This document shows positions 6,873 through 12,021 of a stretch of DNA of 12,021 nt, one piece after another. Each line of letters opens with the position of its first letter. Position 1 is the first letter of the stretch. The DNA comes from Ilumatobacter sp. Lineage in GTDB: Bacteria; Actinomycetota; Acidimicrobiia; Acidimicrobiales; Ilumatobacteraceae. A model generated the notes under the pieces. It worked only from the letters and a program-made list of their open reading frames with translations. It was not told the DNA's origin and did not search any database. The translations under genes and the position numbers were made by a program. The DNA lies in assembly GCA_029263275.1 (NCBI GenBank), contig JAJCXU010000251.1, positions 1 to 12,021 on the forward strand, in the 5' to 3' direction.

Positions 6873-6892
6873 CCGGCCACGGTGGTCAGGCC
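6866..6892. terminator. Perfect 9-bp hairpin between convergent TetR genes
   Basis: GGCCTGACC (6866-6874) pairs perfectly with GGTCAGGCC (6884-6892) across a 9-nt loop. The left arm overlaps the TGA of the upstream TetR gene, and the right arm ends 3 nt before the convergent stop. No U-tract follows on either strand, so it may be a bidirectional GC-type terminator. Confidence 0.6.
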
Positions 6893-6894
6893 GG

Positions 6895-7542
6895 TCAGAA
6901 AGGTCGTGGTGACTCCGTTGCCCCGAGGCGCGCTCTGACGAATGCCTCGACTTCGCGGCGCGCCGATGTGAGATCGGTGGAGGGATCGAGCATCGACGCG
7001 AACGCGATGCCGCGCAGCATGCCGACCAGGGTCGTCGCGAAGCCAGCGGGGTCGATCGCTGGCAACATCAGCTCGTTGGTTCTCGCCAGAGTGACCCGGT
7101 TGGCGATCAGTGTCCGGAAGTGCTGATCGGCTTCGACAATCGCGTCGCGACCGGCGGTGTGGCGGTGCGCGATCGACTCGGCGATCAACGCCAGCCGCGC
7201 TCGGTTGAGCGCAGGTGGGTCGACGATGATGTCGAAGTACACGCCGACCAAGACGAGCACCTCGTCGAGCAGTGACCCATCGTTCGATCGCGCCGACGCC
7301 ATCGCGTCGCGGAACTCGGTGGTGACGGTTTCGGCCACGGCACGCACGAGCGCTGCCTTCGACCCGAAGTGGTAGGCGACGAGGCCGCGGCTGTAGCCGG
7401 CGCGCTCGCCAACCTTGGCGAGTGTGAGGTGAGACGTGCCGTTCTCGCTGATGAGGAGCGACGCCGCCTCGATGAGTCGACGTTCCGCCTCGGTGCGGCG
7501 CTCGGCCTGGGTCCGGCGCTCCGACGTGGCGGACGTGCTCAC
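6895..7542 (-). CDS. TetR/AcrR-family regulator, coupled to the SnoaL gene
   Basis: This 215-aa protein has an Arg/Glu-rich lead (ERRTQAERRTEAERR at ~8-22). A TetR helix-turn-helix follows at ~23-70, with LTLAKVGERAGYSRGLVAYHF as the core and then SKAALVRAV. A helical ligand domain of unassigned type occupies ~80-215. The frame continues upstream, but that part is antisense-style shadow of the SnoaL gene. The chosen start is GTG 7542, which overlaps the SnoaL stop as GTGA, so it is the second gene of the operon and translationally coupled. It probably binds the 26-bp palindrome upstream of the SnoaL gene and so controls its own operon. The inducer is unknown. It is convergent with the preceding TetR gene. 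Confidence 0.92.
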   Translation of the reverse strand: MSTSATSERRTQAERRTEAERRLIEAASLLISENGTSHLTLAKVGERAGYSRGLVAYHFGSKAALVRAVAETVTTEFRDAMASARSNDGSLLDEVLVLVGVYFDIIVDPPALNRARLALIAESIAHRHTAGRDAIVEADQHFRTLIANRVTLARTNELMLPAIDPAGFATTLVGMLRGIAFASMLDPSTDLTSARREVEAFVRARLGATESPRPF

Positions 7543-8012
7543 ATCATCTGGGCCGCAGCGAAGTCGGCGGTGCCCACGGCCGGGAGGAGGTCCTCGCGTC
7601 CGATCTGGCGAACGAGGCTGCCCGTGTCGAGATAGACGCGTTCGTTGATGATGCGGTCGCCGTCGAAGAAGAAGACGGCGATCACCGCGACTCGAAACGC
7701 CTTGCCCGTGGGTGGGCCGCCGACGAACTCTCCGTCGTTGGTGCCGAGCAAGTCGAACTCGGCGATGATCGTGTCGTCGGAGGCCACATGCATTCGCACG
7801 TTCTCGTGGCGTTGGTCGGGGAACGCCTCGCGTTGCGCACGGTGGTAGGCCACGACCGCATCGCGCCCTTCGTGCACCTGCCCGGTTGCGACGATCTCGT
7901 ACCGAGGTGTCTCGCGAAATGTGCTCAAGCACCGGTCCCAGTCGTGATCGACTTCGGACTGGAAGTGCTCCTCGAGCACGGCCAGACGTCGAGCCGTCAA
8001 TGTGTCGTCCAT
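7539..8012 (-). CDS. SnoaL-like / NTF2-fold protein
   Basis: This 157-aa single-domain protein has the alpha+beta cone fold of SnoaL/NTF2-like proteins. An N-terminal helix pair (VLEEHFQSEVDHDWDRCLSTF) leads to RYEIVATGQVHEGRDAVVAYHRAQREAFPD. The strands carrying NVRMHVASDDTIIAEFDLLGT, the FVGGPPTGKAF loop and VIAVFFFDGDRIINERVYLD follow. SnoaL-like proteins bind or turn over small hydrophobic ligands (polyketide cyclization, ester or epoxide hydrolysis), and the substrate here cannot be named. ATG 8012 is supported by AGGA 8 nt upstream. It heads an operon with a TetR gene (4-bp overlap) behind a 26-bp palindrome, so it is probably induced by a ligand of that repressor, perhaps its own substrate. 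The family call is good; the activity is open. Confidence 0.9.
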   Translation of the reverse strand: MDDTLTARRLAVLEEHFQSEVDHDWDRCLSTFRETPRYEIVATGQVHEGRDAVVAYHRAQREAFPDQRHENVRMHVASDDTIIAEFDLLGTNDGEFVGGPPTGKAFRVAVIAVFFFDGDRIINERVYLDTGSLVRQIGREDLLPAVGTADFAAAQMM

Positions 8013-8028
8013 TCGTTCGGTCCTTTCT

Positions 8029-8054
8029 ACTTACTTGTTAGCCAACAAGTTAGT
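8029..8054. promoter_or_regulatory. Operator palindrome of the SnoaL-TetR operon
   Basis: Arms ACTTACTTGTT (8029-8039) and AACAAGTTAGT (8044-8054) match at 10 of 11 positions around AGCC. It ends 17 bp before the SnoaL start codon, where a TetR repressor would block transcription initiation or early elongation. No convincing -10/-35 pair was identified beside it. Confidence 0.75.
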
Positions 8055-8066
8055 TCATCCATCCGC

Positions 8067-8093
8067 TGGGCGGGCACGGCTGATCGCCGCCCA
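8067..8093 (-). terminator. Hairpin downstream of the MarR gene
   Basis: TGGGCGG (8067-8073) and CCGCCCA (8087-8093) form a 7-bp perfect stem with a 13-nt loop, 30 bp beyond the MarR stop and before the SnoaL operator. No U-tract is visible on the minus strand. Confidence 0.4.
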
Positions 8094-8123
8094 AATTGCG
8101 CGACGGTCTTCGCGGCAGCTCAG

Positions 8124-8585
8124 TCAGTCGTGGAGGTGTTGTTGGGCGGCATCTCGAAGGGTGCGCAAGCTGGTTTCGAGGTTCCCGATGTCGGCGCTAC
8201 TCAGCTGGCTGTGAATATGTGCCTCGACTGAGCGGAGGAGCTGTTCGGCCATCCGGGTGGCTTGTCGCTCACCCTTTCTTGACAGCGAGATCGTCGTGGC
8301 GCGTCCGTCGGTCGGATCCGGTGTGCGTGCGATGAGTCCATGCTGTTCGGCTCGATCAAGAAGCGTGCTGGTGTGCGGCCGAGTCGTTGCAAGTGCGGCG
8401 GCAATCGCAGCTGGGCGCAGCCGACCCTCGGGGGTTCGAGCGAGACGGATGATCAGATCGACCACTTGGCGGTCGTATTCGATCGTCTCGTACGTATCGC
8501 ACGCGATAGCTGCATCGACAGCTCGGTATGCCTCGAGCAGCAGACCGAAGGTGTCCCACCGCGGATCGTCATCAAGGAGTGCCAC
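8124..8585 (-). CDS. MarR-family transcriptional regulator
   Basis: This 153-aa protein has the MarR winged helix. Helices at ~38-80 contain IAAALATTRPHTSTLLDRAEQHGLI, and the wing is DPTDGRATTISLSRKG (90-105) with the typical D-x-R-A. Terminal helices at ~107-152 form the dimer interface. No Cys is placed as in OhrR-type sensors; the only Cys is C29. Such proteins repress genes until a phenolic, oxidant or other ligand binds. The start is GTG at 8585; no better ATG is in frame and its Shine-Dalgarno is weak. The gene is divergent from the pirin gene, with a 13-bp inverted repeat between the two, so control of pirin and of itself is likely. MarR-pirin pairing is a recurrent arrangement in bacteria. 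Confidence 0.92.
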   Translation of the reverse strand: MALLDDDPRWDTFGLLLEAYRAVDAAIACDTYETIEYDRQVVDLIIRLARTPEGRLRPAAIAAALATTRPHTSTLLDRAEQHGLIARTPDPTDGRATTISLSRKGERQATRMAEQLLRSVEAHIHSQLSSADIGNLETSLRTLRDAAQQHLHD

Positions 8586-8602
8586 CGGATCAACCTACCC
8601 GA

Positions 8603-8657
8603 ATGTAGTTACGTGGGAATACTATTTCTCGGATATGGTTACATCACATAACTACAT
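8603..8657. promoter_or_regulatory. Inverted repeat in the MarR/pirin intergenic region (putative operator)
   Basis: ATGTAGTTACGTG (8603-8615) and CACATAACTACAT (8645-8657) are inverted copies matching at 12 of 13 positions, 29 nt apart. The right copy overlaps a smaller dyad, GTTA-N7-TAAC (8638-8652). The interval is AT-rich compared with its surroundings and carries -10-like TAGTAT on the minus strand at 8623-8618. MarR dimers binding at both copies would cover both divergent promoters. Confidence 0.65.
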
Positions 8658-8670
8658 CGGAAGGAATCGC

Positions 8671-9507
8671 ATGACTACTCACACAGGCCACACCTCTCGC
8701 TCGGTCGAGTTCACCCACTCCGCCGACAACGGCGGTCCGATCCACGGAGTGATCGGCACCAACGAACTCCGTCGGCGACTGAACCCGTTCGTGTTCCTCG
8801 ACCACTTCGACGTGACCACTGACAGCAAGTGGGGATTCGATTGGCACCCCCACAGTGGCGTCGGCACCTTCACCTACGTGCTCGCCAGCGATCTTGACCA
8901 CGCCGACACCGGCGGAGCAGTCGAACGACTCGACGAAGGCGGGGTGCAGTGGATGGCCTCCGGAGGCGGGATCTGGCATCAGGAGTACTACCACCCACGC
9001 GCCGAGCACCAAGTCAGCGGATTTCAACTCTGGATTGCGTTGCCACCGGATCTCGAGAACGGTCCCAGCAACTACCAAGACGTCGCATCCGATGATCTGC
9101 CCGTGGTCGACACCACCAGCGTCCTCGCCGGCACCTTCATGGCGGCGACCAGCCCGATCGATGTGCCCGTCAACTTCAACTACTTCGACGTCACGCTCGA
9201 CGCCAGTACCGAATGGAGCTTCACACCGCCAGCTGACCACGATGTCGCCTGGATCTTCACCCACGACGGAAACGTCGAGACCGGAGGCACAACCGTCGAG
9301 CCTCGGACACTTGCAGTGTTCGAAGCCAGCATCGACCCCATCGTCGTCACGTCCGCCAGCGAAGGCGCCAAGTTCATGGTCGGCACCGCTGCAGCAAGCA
9401 CACAGCCGATCGTCGCGAGGGGCGGATCCATGCACACCACTGCCGAGGCACTGCAGTCCGGCCAACGCAGAATCGCCGAACTCGCAGACCAAACACGAGG
9501 CCACTGA
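8671..9507 (+). CDS. Pirin-family bicupin protein
   Basis: This 278-aa protein has two cupin domains. The N-terminal one holds the pirin metal site: H59 and H61 in FDWHPHSGVGTFTYVL, and H103 and E105 in GGGIWHQEYY. All four match the His-His-His-Glu iron ligands of known pirins. LNPFVFLDHFD at ~37-47 and HQVSGFQLWIALP at ~113 on are also typical. The C-terminal cupin (~165-270) is more divergent. Bacterial pirins include quercetin 2,3-dioxygenases and proteins acting on redox metabolism; which applies here is unknown. ATG 8671 has GGAAGGA 5 nt upstream. An upstream in-frame extension crosses the intergenic operator and is rejected. It is divergent from, and probably repressed by, the MarR gene. 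It is convergent with the next TetR gene. Confidence 0.95.
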   Translation: MTTHTGHTSRSVEFTHSADNGGPIHGVIGTNELRRRLNPFVFLDHFDVTTDSKWGFDWHPHSGVGTFTYVLASDLDHADTGGAVERLDEGGVQWMASGGGIWHQEYYHPRAEHQVSGFQLWIALPPDLENGPSNYQDVASDDLPVVDTTSVLAGTFMAATSPIDVPVNFNYFDVTLDASTEWSFTPPADHDVAWIFTHDGNVETGGTTVEPRTLAVFEASIDPIVVTSASEGAKFMVGTAAASTQPIVARGGSMHTTAEALQSGQRRIAELADQTRGH

Positions 9508-9544
9508 CCAAGACACCACCACCGGCGCTCACGTCTGAGAGCAA

Positions 9545-9558
9545 CGTCGATATCGACG
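9545..9558. repeat. 14-bp perfect palindrome between convergent pirin and TetR genes
   Basis: CGTCGATATCGACG is self-complementary and ends just before the TetR stop codon. It could fold into a 5-bp stem with an ATAT loop, which is weak as a terminator. The function is unknown. Confidence 0.3.
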
Positions 9559-9559
9559 G

Positions 9560-10186
9560 TCAGGTGGGCTTGGCTGCGTCGAGCACCCGCTCGATGGCGG
9601 ACCGAGCACGAGAGATGATGACGGGGTCGTCATGGAGGATGAAGCCGGTGTTCGCGGAGATCACTATGGCGTTGAGTTCGAACACGAGCCCTGCTACGTC
9701 GGTGTCTGAGCGAAGCTGCTGGTTCGTCACGGCTTGTGACGCAGCAGCACTCAGGAGGCCGATCCAGTCCCTCTGGTTCGTCGCGACCAGTTCTCTCAGT
9801 GGGCCGGCGCGCCCACCAAGCTCAGATGCTGCGGCGGCGAAGAAGCAGCCGCCCGGAAGCGTGCGCTGCTCGACGTAGGACAAGAACATCTCACACAATC
9901 CGGTGAGGCGTTCGAGTCCTTCGTCCCTCAGGGCCGGCACAACGACGACGTCCACGAAGAGCTTGCGGGCGTTCTCGACGGTTGCCAACTGCAGGTCTTG
10001 TTTGGAGTCGAAGTGGGCATACACACCGCTCTTGCTGACGGCTGTGGCGTTGGCCAGCTTGCCGATGGTGAGTCCATCGAGACCTTCGACGGTTGCGAGC
10101 CGAACGGCCGTGTCGAGGATCAGTTGCTTCGTTCGATCGCCATCGGCTCGAGTGCGACGTGGCGTCTTGACTGATCTGTCGGTCAT
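9560..10186 (-). CDS. TetR/AcrR-family regulator, divergent from a methyltransferase
   Basis: This 208-aa protein has a basic N-terminal arm (KTPRRTRADGDRTK) and a TetR helix-turn-helix at ~17-70, with LTIGKLANATAVSKSGVYAHF as the core and then SKQDLQLATVE. The C-terminal domain carries the block GGCFFAAAASELGGRAGPLRE seen in a common AcrR subgroup. ATG 10186 is chosen over GTG 10204, which lies inside the operator. There is no Shine-Dalgarno, but TAACTT sits 8 nt upstream of the ATG, so a leaderless transcript is likely. A 45-bp perfect inverted repeat begins 14 bp upstream and covers the promoters of this gene and of the divergent methyltransferase, implying joint repression. The effector is unknown. 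Confidence 0.92.
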   Translation of the reverse strand: MTDRSVKTPRRTRADGDRTKQLILDTAVRLATVEGLDGLTIGKLANATAVSKSGVYAHFDSKQDLQLATVENARKLFVDVVVVPALRDEGLERLTGLCEMFLSYVEQRTLPGGCFFAAAASELGGRAGPLRELVATNQRDWIGLLSAAASQAVTNQQLRSDTDVAGLVFELNAIVISANTGFILHDDPVIISRARSAIERVLDAAKPT

Positions 10187-10189
10187 CGA

Positions 10190-10219
10190 TTGACAAGTTA
10201 GCACGATCGGTCGTACTCT
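10190..10219 (+). promoter_or_regulatory. Putative promoter of the methyltransferase gene
   Basis: A perfect TTGACA (10190-10195), 18 nt, then TACTCT (10214-10219), for a start near 10226. The left arm of the operator (10200-10217) lies in the spacer and reaches the -10 box, as expected for repression. Confidence 0.5.
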
Positions 10220-10244
10220 GACATCTAGTACGACCGATCGTGCT
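10200..10244. promoter_or_regulatory. Perfect 18-bp inverted repeat (TetR double operator)
   Basis: AGCACGATCGGTCGTACT (10200-10217) is repeated in perfect inverse at 10227-10244 around a 9-nt centre. Each arm itself contains a smaller dyad ACGA-N4-TCGT (10203-10214 and 10230-10241), with centres 27 bp apart. This fits two TetR dimers, or one large site, between the divergent genes. Confidence 0.85.
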
Positions 10245-10261
10245 CACTACGAGGAGAAGCG

Positions 10262-11083
10262 ATGACCGAGCAGATGTTCACCGAGCAACCCGACTCCGAG
10301 GCACGTCGCCACGCTTGGGTGGAGGCTGGAACCGGTTGGGGTGCGCGTGCCACGCAATGGGCTTACCTCTTCGAGCCCTACGCCCTTCCTGCGAATCATC
10401 TGCTGTTCGATGCGCTCGGTCTCGGCGAAGGGACAGCCCATCTCGATATCGCCTGTGGTTCGGGTCTGGCAGCAAGTCTCGCAACCCGTCGCGGGGCCTC
10501 GGTGAGTGGTCTCGACGCTTCGGCCAACTTGATCGACATCGCTCGAGCCCGCACTCCCGGCGGCGATTTCCGGGTCGGTGACATGTTTGATCTCCCGTTC
10601 GAGGACGATTGCTTCGATGTCGTCACGAGCTTCAACGGGATCTGGAACGGGTGCGACGAAGCACTCCGAGAGACTCACCGTGTTCTCACCGCCGACGGAC
10701 AGCTCGGAATGACGTATTGGGGCCCGTTCGAGCGGATGGGGCTCCTGCCCTACTTCGCCAAGATCATCGAGCTCTCACCTGAAAGTCACGGATCGTCGAC
10801 GATTGAACTGGGCGAAACCGGTGATGTGGTCAACGCCATGCTCGAGCGGACCGGCTTCGAGGTCCAGCGGCGAGGAACCGTCGAAGTGACCAACGAGTGG
10901 CCCGACATCGAAACCGCCGTCTGCGCACTCGCGTCCGCTGGCCCATCAATACCCGCCATCGAAGCGGTCGGCTACGACGTGTTCTGCGAAGCCCTGCATG
11001 ATGTTGTCACGCCACTCCACAATCCAGGAACCGGAGTGCGAATCAGTTCCGACCTCGGATGGATTACCGCACGGCCTGTATAG
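10262..11083 (+). CDS. Class I SAM-dependent methyltransferase
   Basis: This 273-aa protein has a Rossmann-type SAM-binding core at ~45-160. Motif I is LDIACGSGLA (61-70), with the acidic residue after strand 2 at GLDAS (D85). Motif II is GDMFDLPFEDDCFDVVTS (106-123), and motif III region is VLTADGQLGMTYWGP. These match the Methyltransf_11/25 group (UbiE-like small-molecule methyltransferases). The N-terminal ~40 residues (HAWVEAGTGWGARA, WAYLFEPY) and the C-terminal ~110 residues probably form the substrate lid. The substrate is not predictable. ATG 10262 has GAGGAG 5 nt upstream. It is divergent from the TetR gene across a 45-bp operator, so expression is probably induced by the repressor's ligand. 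Methylation of a toxic small molecule is a reasonable but unproven role. Confidence 0.92.
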   Translation: MTEQMFTEQPDSEARRHAWVEAGTGWGARATQWAYLFEPYALPANHLLFDALGLGEGTAHLDIACGSGLAASLATRRGASVSGLDASANLIDIARARTPGGDFRVGDMFDLPFEDDCFDVVTSFNGIWNGCDEALRETHRVLTADGQLGMTYWGPFERMGLLPYFAKIIELSPESHGSSTIELGETGDVVNAMLERTGFEVQRRGTVEVTNEWPDIETAVCALASAGPSIPAIEAVGYDVFCEALHDVVTPLHNPGTGVRISSDLGWITARPV

Positions 11084-11118
11084 CTGGGCACACAGAAACC
11101 GATTCAAGCAACGCGAAC

Positions 11119-11147
11119 CCGAGCCTGCCCGAACAGCGATGGCTCGG
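11119..11147 (+). terminator. Hairpin downstream of the methyltransferase gene
   Basis: CCGAGCC (11119-11125) and GGCTCGG (11141-11147) form a perfect 7-bp stem around 15 nt, 35 bp past the stop. There is no T-tract. Confidence 0.35.
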
Positions 11148-11192
11148 CACTTCCGATCGAGGATGCCCGCTCGTCTCAGCGATCTCCGTCGG

Positions 11193-11214
11193 CATGAGCA
11201 ATCGGTTACTCATG
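11193..11214. repeat. 22-bp near-palindrome upstream of the secreted-protein gene
   Basis: CATGAGCAA, TCGG, TTACTCATG: arms match at 8 of 9 positions around a 4-nt centre. It lies 32 bp before the start of the following gene and could be an operator or an RNA hairpin. The rest of the 163-bp interval shows no gene. Confidence 0.45.
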
Positions 11215-11246
11215 ACAATCCGCCTGGCGTGTGTTTTTCTGGCTCC

Positions 11247-12021
11247 ATGAAAGCCAAACTCCTCGTCGGTGGCACCGTGGCTGTGCTCACAGCAGCCACC
11301 GTCGCCTCAGTCCATGCTCAACCACCCATCGAGGTCGAGTACGCCGACGACCGAACCGGCTGCGGCGACGAAGCTGCGCTGGCACTCTGCGACGGGTTCT
11401 GGTGGGGCACCGCGGACGCGACATTCCCGCACCTCACCGCGACGCAAGACGGGGTCCAACTCACCGTGTCAGCTGACTTCGACTCGACGTTCTACGTCGA
11501 CGTGGCGGAGCAACAAGCCACTGGAGAGTGGCTGATCGGGGGCGATTGGAAGATGCTGTTCAGCGGCAAGGCCGACGGAACAGCCGACGTTCGCCTCGAC
11601 GGAACGGGCACGATTGCTGGTCCAGCCAATCGCTTCGGAGTGTCGGGCTCTCAGACCAATACGGGCACCGTGATGATTGGCGGCCGATCGAACGCCATCA
11701 ACAACACCGAGGCAATCAGTGGCCTCGAGGTTGAAGTCACCGGTGGCAGCTGCGTCGAAGCAACTGGCGAGTGGCGGTACAGCTGGGCGTCGCTTGCAGC
11801 ATCGGTCGGCTGGACAGAATCTGACACGATCACCGGCAGCTTCACTGCCGTCCGGCAAGAGCAAGACGATCTCGACACGACCAACGAACTCCTGGCCAGC
11901 AAGGCGTCCGACGAAGAAGTCGACGCTTCGTCGCTCCCGAGTTTCATGAAGACGTTTCTCAAAGCATCAGTGGCATTCAACAAATTGGTGGCCTCGTGGG
12001 ATGCCGCCGACACGCCGATCA
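11247..12021 (+). CDS. Secreted protein of unknown function (3' partial)
   Basis: The frame is open from ATG 11247 to the window end (258 residues seen). I do not recognise the family. The N-terminus is a clear Sec signal peptide: MKAK, then a hydrophobic core (LLVGGTVAVLTAATVAS), with cleavage probable after VHA at residue 24. The mature part to ~200 is rich in Thr, Gly, Ser and Asp with alternating patterns typical of beta-sheet (GEWLIGGDWKMLFSGKADGTADVRLDGTGTIAG; TNTGTVMIGG). It has three cysteines (C39, C48, C169), so one disulfide is possible. From ~200 an acidic helical stretch follows (VRQEQDDLDTTNELLASKASDEE, SFMKTFLKASVAFNKLV). No catalytic motif is seen. No Shine-Dalgarno is evident before the ATG. 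A 22-bp palindrome lies just upstream. Possible alternatives are an adhesin-like or cell-envelope-associated protein. Confidence 0.8.
   Translation, partial: MKAKLLVGGTVAVLTAATVASVHAQPPIEVEYADDRTGCGDEAALALCDGFWWGTADATFPHLTATQDGVQLTVSADFDSTFYVDVAEQQATGEWLIGGDWKMLFSGKADGTADVRLDGTGTIAGPANRFGVSGSQTNTGTVMIGGRSNAINNTEAISGLEVEVTGGSCVEATGEWRYSWASLAASVGWTESDTITGSFTAVRQEQDDLDTTNELLASKASDEEVDASSLPSFMKTFLKASVAFNKLVASWDAADTPI

Noticed and set aside
7543-7932. N-terminal extension of the second TetR frame.
   Set aside because: It is an Arg-rich out-of-frame shadow of the SnoaL gene. GTG 7542 gives a normal TetR length and a GTGA coupling junction.
8257-8670. N-terminal extension of the pirin frame.
   Set aside because: It is antisense to the MarR gene and crosses the intergenic operator. 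ATG 8671 has a strong ribosome site and the normal pirin start.
8644-9522. Minus-strand open frame opposite the pirin gene.
   Set aside because: It is a complement shadow of a clear pirin gene, with no domain pattern and no ribosome site.
1443-11083. Reading the region as one biosynthetic gene cluster because of the SARP, methyltransferase, SnoaL and MDR genes.
   Set aside because: There is no core synthase, the genes are in separate divergent modules with unrelated operators, and each enzyme has its own local regulator.
11469-12013. Minus-strand frames opposite the secreted-protein gene.
   Set aside because: They overlap a plus-strand frame with a signal peptide that stays open to the window end. 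Their composition is shadow-like.

Overview
The window reads as chromosomal DNA of a high-GC Gram-positive bacterium (Actinomycetota). The signs are GC-rich codon third positions, many GTG starts, several genes without a Shine-Dalgarno that look leaderless, a SARP-type winged-helix regulator, an ECF41 sigma factor, a probable SCO6745-family protein and a dense set of TetR/MarR regulators. An acidimicrobial (Ilumatobacter-like) source is plausible, but this is inference from gene style and not from a marker gene. No rRNA, tRNA, CRISPR array, insertion sequence, phage gene or attachment site was seen. There is no gene-free stretch longer than about 165 bp.

Layout. (1) 3-1364 (+) is the C-terminal part of a large regulator with a helical-repeat region and a C-terminal winged helix, cut by the window edge. 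(2) 1443-2743 (-) is a CMD/AhpD-like gene overlapping an ECF41 sigma factor. It is preceded at 2787-2813 by a full match to the ECF41 promoter (TGTCACA-N16-CGTC). (3) 2833-3720 (-) is a probable SCO6745-family protein, divergent from a CaCA-type cation exchanger (3808-4776, +). (4) 4788-6100 (-) is a quinone-oxidoreductase-like MDR enzyme coupled to a 2TM membrane protein, divergent from a TetR gene (6201-6872, +). The shared intergenic region holds two identical 15-bp operators 33 bp apart. (5) 6895-8012 (-) is a SnoaL-like gene coupled to its own TetR gene, with a 26-bp palindrome upstream. (6) 8124-8585 (-) is a MarR gene divergent from a pirin gene (8671-9507, +), with a 13-bp inverted repeat between them. 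(7) 9560-10186 (-) is a third TetR gene, divergent from a class I methyltransferase gene (10262-11083, +), with an 18-bp perfect inverted repeat (45 bp in all) between them. (8) 11247 to the window end (+) is a secreted protein of unknown function, cut at the 3' end.

How the genes work together. The middle 9 kb is a row of five small, self-contained regulator/effector modules: ECF41 with CMD, TetR with MDR and 2TM, TetR with SnoaL, MarR with pirin, and TetR with methyltransferase. Each has its own distinct cis-element visible in the DNA. Most effectors belong to families linked to redox, electrophile or xenobiotic handling, so the region looks like an assembled set of chemical-stress response switches and not a single biosynthetic pathway. 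The best-supported regulatory reading is the ECF41 positive-feedback operon. The most interesting parts are the operator architectures and the atypical ion-site residues of the exchanger. I found no clear evidence for a wholly new biological system.
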